Below are positions 59,820 to 64,000 of a stretch of 64,000 bases of DNA, piece by piece. Numbering within the stretch: position 1 is the first letter of the stretch; each line of letters begins with the position of its first letter. The position numbers and the translations under genes were made by a program. The DNA is taken from the NCBI GenBank assembly GCA_951640165.1, contig OX621253.1, forward strand, positions 16,634,001 through 16,698,000, in the 5' to 3' direction. Below the pieces are notes generated by a model. The model was not told the DNA's origin. It saw only the letters and a program-made list of their open reading frames with translations, and ran no database searches. Origin of the DNA: Pseudoips prasinana. Lineage: Eukaryota; Arthropoda; Insecta; Lepidoptera; Nolidae.

Positions 59820-59915
59820 ATGCCCACTGTGCCACCGAACATTGACGTATTTTCAATCAAACCGCTGGGTTTTGGTGATGATTGTAACTATGTGTTGTCA
59901 GCGTACGGCAAGAAA
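59820..59915 (+). CDS. Candidate host coding exon (unverified)
   Basis: The frame from ATG at 59820 reads MPTVPPNIDVFSIKPLGFGD and DCNYVLSAYGKK, then meets AAGAAA|GTATGTGT, a good match to a splice donor (GTATGT) in phase 0. Unlike the surroundings, third codon positions are not dominated by A/T (GTG, CCG, CTG, TTG, GCG, TAC, GGC, AAG). The segment does not match any repeat family in this window. The frame continues to a stop at 59970-59972 if not spliced. No domain is recognised and no partner exon is identified, so function is unknown. It could be the first coding exon of a gene lying mostly outside the window, or chance. Confidence 0.3.
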
Positions 59916-60174
59916 GTATGTGTTCTAAGACTCTACATGAGGAAATACAAAATAAATTACGTTGACACATAGAAGATAACGCAATGACAATGTCAGTAAC
60001 ACGGAAAATGCAAATCGGTGCTAATGACGAATGGGTTCCGCATTCTTATACAATTTATGATCTATAATAGATTATTATCTATTTATTGCTGTTTTAATAT
60101 TTTTCCCACAATCAATAAGGTTTATTAATGCTTATTTTAAATTTTCTAACCATTGTAGTACGTTATTATACCTG

Positions 60175-60549
60175 CCTCGTTGATCTAGCGGTAGCGTGTT
60201 CACCTGCAGATAACGAGGACCTGGGTTCAAATCCCGGGTCGGGCCCAAAGTGATTTTGGGACTTTTCTGTAAAACAAAATTTCTCAGCATCACCTCGAAG
60301 TCTGGGAGTTGGCGGTATTATACCCCCGTGCCTCGGAGAGCACGTAAAGCCGTTGGCCCTGAGCCTGACCTCTTTCCGGTCGTGTCGCTAGGCGTCCCAT
60401 CGGATCATAAGAGTGAGGGATTAGAAAGTGCTCCTGTATTTGCGCACACACTTGAGCACTATAATATGTCCTGCGCAGATGGCTAATCTCTGTTGAGAAT
60501 GGCCGTGGCCGAAATTCGGCTAGGAAGATATTATTATTATTATTATTAG
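60175..60549 (+). mobile_element. tSINE-4, full-length with (ATT)n tail
   Basis: GCCTCGTTGATCTAGCGGTA, CGAGGACCTGGGTTCAAATC (B box), GGGCCCAAAGTGATTTTGGG, GCCTCGGAGAGCACGTAAAG, CTCTTTCCGGTCGTGTCGCT, TTTGCGCACACACTTGAGCA, GGCCGAAATTCGGCTAGGAA and a clean (ATT)7-like tail. The best complete copy; the tail suggests a comparatively young insertion. Confidence 0.9.
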
Positions 60550-60598
60550 TACGTTATTTATGTACGATTCAATACCCAATAGTTAATTTCATTCCATA

Positions 60599-60753
60599 AA
60601 GGTGAGTATAGACTACAACATTTTCTCGAGCATTTCTGTGTAATGTAACATTCTAACGAAACATTTAGTTCTTAAAAGGATGATACACTAGAACATATCA
60701 TAGAGCAGCTCGTTGTTCGGTTACAAGTAAATGTTGTAGTCTATACTCACCTT
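60599..60753. mobile_element. 155-bp MITE with ~25-bp TIRs
   Basis: Left AAGGTGAGTATAGACTACAA, CATTT and right AAATGTTGTAGTCTATACTC, ACCTT are exact reverse complements. The interior is AT-rich with no ORF. The target duplication is not clear. Confidence 0.8.
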
Positions 60754-61244
60754 AATGTAGTAGTAGTGGGCTTACAATAAATGAAATAATTAAGGACCTT
60801 TTCGGGCAGAGCAGTTGTAATAGGACATCTTATTATGCCGACGTAAAGAATTGGCCTCGACTGTATTTTTATAGATATTTAGTATAGAATATATATATGG
60901 ATATAATAAGCACAACTTTTCACTGAAGAATATCTGAACCTAATCCAGAAAAGTGTAAAGTCACAAGTGGTTCAATATTAAAAGCTTTTAGCATTTGATA
61001 CACTATGTAGATTTTCTGAGTCGATTCGAGCGCTAAACTGTAGAGTTAAAACATTAAGTCTAATATTTCAAGCAAAGTTTAGTGCTAATTCTTCAAAGAG
61101 GTGACCGACCATAGATTATAAATTAAATGCTAACATTTATCCTTCCTGTCCGATGGGAATTTTGAATGATCTACTGTCATTATTAAATACATAAGTAATC
61201 ATGAAATTTAAGAACATAATATTCTGGAACATTATTTATACACG
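60754..61244. other. AT-rich gap
   Basis: No recognisable feature. Confidence 0.4.
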
Positions 61245-61424
61245 ACCATCGATGATGACTAAACATAGCTTGCACTATGGAAACCAGATAACTGATATTT
61301 ATTTACCTATAATTTACTTTATAATATATATACTGCACATACTACTTTTCTTTTGTAAATACATTCTTATATAGATAAATTACACCCAGACTCAGGGCAA
61401 ACAAATATGTTCATGCACACAAAT
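61245..61424 (-). mobile_element. tSINE-1, head missing, reverse
   Basis: Plus strand: ACACGACCATCGATGATGAC, TGGAAACCAGATAACTGATA, GTAAATACATTCTTATATAG, ATAAATTACACCCAGACTCA, ATGTTCATGCACACAAATA. Reverse of the tSINE-1 body and 3' end. Confidence 0.75.
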
Positions 61425-61785
61425 AATCAGAAAATAGTTAAACATTTATAGCATTTAAAAACTACCGAAATCAGGAAAAACATCCCACTCTCGTTCTATG
61501 AATTAACCTGTGTTACGGTTAGTGAAGAGGAATACGTTATAGAATATAGAAATACAATATACATAATAAGTTTGAAAACTAAACAAATTTGATGATTTAT
61601 TAAATCCATGTAGGTGGCATAATAAATTCCCAAGCAAAATTATAAAACACCAATATTACCATGTTCTAGCAAATAAATAATTCTGATTCTATAGGAAACT
61701 GTGTGGTATAGGATTCCAGTCAATACCGATGTTCAAAATTTAAAGCAACCCATAAGTTTCAACATTTCCAGTCAAGGTGGCTTGT

Positions 61786-61929
61786 TTAGAGCGTCTCCGT
61801 GCTTTGTAGGGCACGTTAAGCTATCGGTCCCGGTTGTTGTCGTTAGACAACAGTCGATAAGCCATGTCAGAGGCCTACTGGACGGCTTGAACAACTCTGT
61901 CACTAGGGTAACCAATGGCCATACGCTAG
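61786..61929 (+). mobile_element. 5S-SINE, 3' body only
   Basis: AGAGCGTCTCCGTGCTTTGT, CTATCGGTCCCGGTTGTTGT, AGCCATGTCAGAGGCCTACT, TTGAACAACTCTGTCACTAG, GGTAACCAATGGCCATACG. The 5S-like head is missing. Confidence 0.7.
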
Positions 61930-61939
61930 AAAGAGACAT

Positions 61940-62285
61940 GCAGTTGGCGTGGTTGGTAGGTAAATGCTTACTTTTCACGCTACAGGTCGTGGGTTCGATT
62001 TCCACCCAGGACAGATATTTGTGTGCATGTATGTCTGTTTGTCCTGTGTCTGGGTGTATTTATCTATAGATAGATAGATACACTTTATTGCACAACATAT
62101 AAAAAAGAAGTTTACAGGAAAGAACCTTAATATTTAAAATAATGTACAATTGGCGGTCTTATCGCATAATAGCGATCCCTTCCAGACATACGAAATAATA
62201 GTATATGTAGTAAATCAGTTATCTGGTTTCCATAGTACAAGCTCTGATTATTTTGGGATCAGATGGCCGTGTGTGGACAATGTTA
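61940..62285 (+). mobile_element. tSINE-1 split by a LINE 3' end
   Basis: Left part GTTGGCGTGGTTGGTAGGTA, CAGGTCGTGGGTTCGATTTC, GACAGATATTTGTGTGCATG to about 62066. Right part from 62188 ATAATAGTATATGTAGTAAA, GGTTTCCATAGTACAAGCTC, GATCAGATGGCCGTGTGTGG. Confidence 0.75.
62067..62187 (-). mobile_element. LINE 3' UTR with (TATC)n tail, nested in tSINE-1
   Basis: GATAGATAGATACACTTTAT, TGCACAACATATAAAAAAGA, AATGTACAATTGGCGGTCTT, ATCGCATAATAGCGATCCCT. In reverse this is a LINE 3' end with an AATAAAGTG signal and (TATC)n tail. Confidence 0.7.
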
Positions 62286-62372
62286 TTTATCGGTCGCGGT
62301 TTTCGTCGTTAGACAACAGTTGTTAAGCCATGTCAGAGGCCTACAGGGCGGCTTGAACAACTCTGTCACCAG
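62286..62372 (+). mobile_element. 5S-SINE, 3' body fragment
   Basis: TATCGGTCGCGGTTTTCGTC, GTTAAGCCATGTCAGAGGCC, TACAGGGCGGCTTGAACAAC, TCTGTCACCAG. Directly follows the tSINE-1 end. Confidence 0.7.
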
Positions 62373-62821
62373 AAAGAGAGAATCTAATAACCGTTTAACT
62401 AGTATAGGTAACTTTTAAATGCAATGTCGTTTAGTATTAACTGTTATCGAGTGACATTTAACCACGTAGCTAAGTGTCCCTCACTTCGCAACTTGGCTTT
62501 TAGCGGTAAATTCCTTTGAAAGTTTTGAACTGACCTACATTTTAGGTCGCAACTTATTGGCATTCGATAATTGAGGTACAGTTATCAGATAAACGTTTTA
62601 GCAATGTTTTTCAGGTTGAATTCTGGAGATAGTAGCCAGTCTCAACAGGTTTTTTATTTAAACATAACATTACCATTAACCTAGGAGGAGCAAAATTTTC
62701 GGTTTTGTATTCTCCCCAAAGAATCATCAATTGTTTTACTCGGATCTGCTTCTGAATATTTCTTGCTAGAATAATCCCAATAGCACTGTCTGGCTTCAAT
62801 TTAATCCGGAAACATATTGTT

Positions 62822-63095
62822 AACTTACTTAACGTATGGGCAGTGCTTACCCTAGTGTCAGAGTTGTTCAAGCCGCCCAGTATACCTCTGACATGTCTCA
62901 TTAGACATCTCAGAGGCCTACTGGGTTGTAGTCATTACTACGACCGGAAGCAATAGCTTAATATGCTCTCCGAAACACGGAAATGCTCAAAAGTGAAACC
63001 ACTTTGGTGGTCACCCATCTATGGACTGAGCGCGAGCCTAGTTGTTTAACCTCGCCGATCGCTTACAAACCGCTGAGGGCATCTAGCTATGAGCG
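62822..63095 (-). mobile_element. 5S-SINE, reverse, full-length
   Basis: Minus strand: GGCGCTCATAGCTAGATGCC, AGCGATCGGCGAGGTTAAAC, AACTAGGCTCGCGCTCAGTC, CATAGATGGGTGACCACCAA, AGTGGTTTCAC, then the body TTGAACAACTCTGACACTAG, GGTAAGCACTGCCCATACGT and an AAGTTAAC end. An extra copy of CTCAGAGGCCTACTGGG lies in the middle. Confidence 0.85.
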
Positions 63096-63310
63096 CCAAG
63101 AAAAGCTTATATAATTCAATGATATTTTTACTAATCTGATACCATAATTATAGTTAAATGATTTTCTTTCTACTCATGGATATTTTTTGTTAAAGTGCTC
63201 AAGTGATTATTGACAAGTGAGCTCGTCACTGTGAAGTACGGATCTTCACTTGAATCACAATTAATGTTACGTAATAATGTTATTATGACAGCAGCATTTT
63301 CTTTTTCTTT

Positions 63311-63828
63311 TTTTAAGTCTCTAACGTACGCACTTTCACGGTTATAATATTACTAAACTGAATTGCAAGATTTAGAAGAGCCCTATAAGCATATCACACC
63401 CCACCGACCACACATTATAAAGGCAATTTATAATAACAATTTTTAAGTCTCTAACGTACGCACTTTCACGGTTATAATATTACTAAACTGAATTGCAAGA
63501 TTTAGAAGAGCCCTATAAGCATATCACACCCCACCGACCACACATTATAAAGGCAATTTATAATAACAATTTTTAAGTCTCTAACGTACGCACTTTCACG
63601 GTTATAATATTACTAAACTGAATTGCAAGATTTAGAAGAGCCCTATAAGCATATCACACCCCACCGACCACACATTATAAAGGCAATTTATAATAACAAT
63701 TTTTAAGTCTCTAACGTACGCACTTTCACGGTTATAATATTACTAAACTGAATTGCAAGATTTAGAAGAGCCCTATAAGCATATCACACCCCACCGACCA
63801 CACATTATAAAGGCAATTTATAATTAAA
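63311..63828. repeat. Four tandem 130-bp repeats
   Basis: TTTTAAGTCTCTAACGTACG recurs at 63311, 63441, 63571 and 63701. Each unit continues CACTTTCACGGTTATAATAT, AAGAGCCCTATAAGCATATC, ACACCCCACCGACCACACAT and ends GGCAATTTATAATAACAAT. By eye the units are identical; the last diverges after TTTATAATTA. No ORF. Confidence 0.95.
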
Positions 63829-64000
63829 ATAAAAAAAATTAGGTACGGCTGCCAAAATTTTCAATAAACTACCTAAACAAATTTTACGCGATGATAATAC
63901 TCCGAATTTCTAAAAGAAACTTTTTGAACTTTATGTTGGAAAAGCGTACCTACCTACTATTCTCTAAAAGAGTAATTGACGTTCGATATCGATATTCGTT

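Noticed and set aside
63311..63828. CRISPR-like array
   Set aside because: The units are contiguous 130-bp repeats without unique spacers, in a eukaryotic context.

Overview
The window is AT-rich eukaryotic DNA, almost certainly a repeat-dense intergenic or intronic stretch of a lepidopteran (moth or butterfly) genome. The basis is the repeat content: short Helitrons that end in a GCGG..CCGC hairpin followed by CAGCTAG, several tRNA-headed SINE families, RTE- and CR1/jockey-type LINE fragments, a mariner, foldback MITEs and a Penelope-like element. No prokaryotic features, operons, rRNA operon, CRISPR array or genuine tRNA gene is visible. No complete host gene can be supported; one short candidate coding exon lies near 59.8 kb.

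Family labels used below are mine. Hel-A: ~150-190 bp Helitron starting TCACACTAATATTATAAAGG. Hel-B: ~300 bp Helitron starting TCTATACATATAATAAAATC. Hel-C and Hel-D: two further Helitron-like families. tSINE-1 to tSINE-5: SINEs with a tRNA-like head (B box GGTTCGANNCC) and different bodies. 5S-SINE: SINE with a 5S-rRNA-like head. RTE-SINE: ~230 bp element sharing its 3' end with the RTE LINE. MITE-1: ~130 bp foldback element with TA target duplication. Repeat A and Repeat B: two repeats with internal (TCTG)n.

Layout. 1-23 kb: scattered SINEs, RTE-SINEs, MITE-1 copies, Helitron insertions and several foldback elements between unique AT-rich DNA. 23-30 kb: the main retrotransposon block, with a 5'-truncated RTE LINE (24.04-25.11 kb, 11-bp target duplication), a 5'-truncated CR1/jockey-type LINE with an intact 509-codon reverse transcriptase (26.0-27.5 kb) nested in a Hel-B copy, two more Hel-B copies in a tandem duplication, and a second RTE-like LINE tail (29.5-30.0 kb, 11-bp target duplication). 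30-48 kb: nested SINE/Helitron/MITE mosaics. 48.8-49.8 kb: a ~1 kb palindromic DNA element. 52.8-54.0 kb: an apparently intact 1282-bp mariner. 56.5-57.95 kb: a near-perfect 617-bp inverted repeat of the 3' end of a Penelope-like element, with a GIY-YIG endonuclease in each arm. 58-63 kb: more SINEs. 63.3-63.8 kb: four apparently identical 130-bp tandem repeats.

The coding segments (mariner transposase, three LINE reverse transcriptase segments, two smaller LINE remnants, two Penelope endonuclease ends) all belong to mobile elements. Functional links are of the mobile-element kind: the RTE LINE presumably supplies the machinery for the RTE-SINEs, whose 3' ends it shares, and all Helitrons and MITEs here are non-autonomous with no matching transposase in the window. 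Nesting gives a relative chronology: many SINE and MITE insertions are older than the Helitron and MITE insertions that split them. Boundaries of decayed repeats are good to roughly 5-15 bp. Unannotated gaps of 200-500 bp between entries are AT-rich and show nothing I can name.
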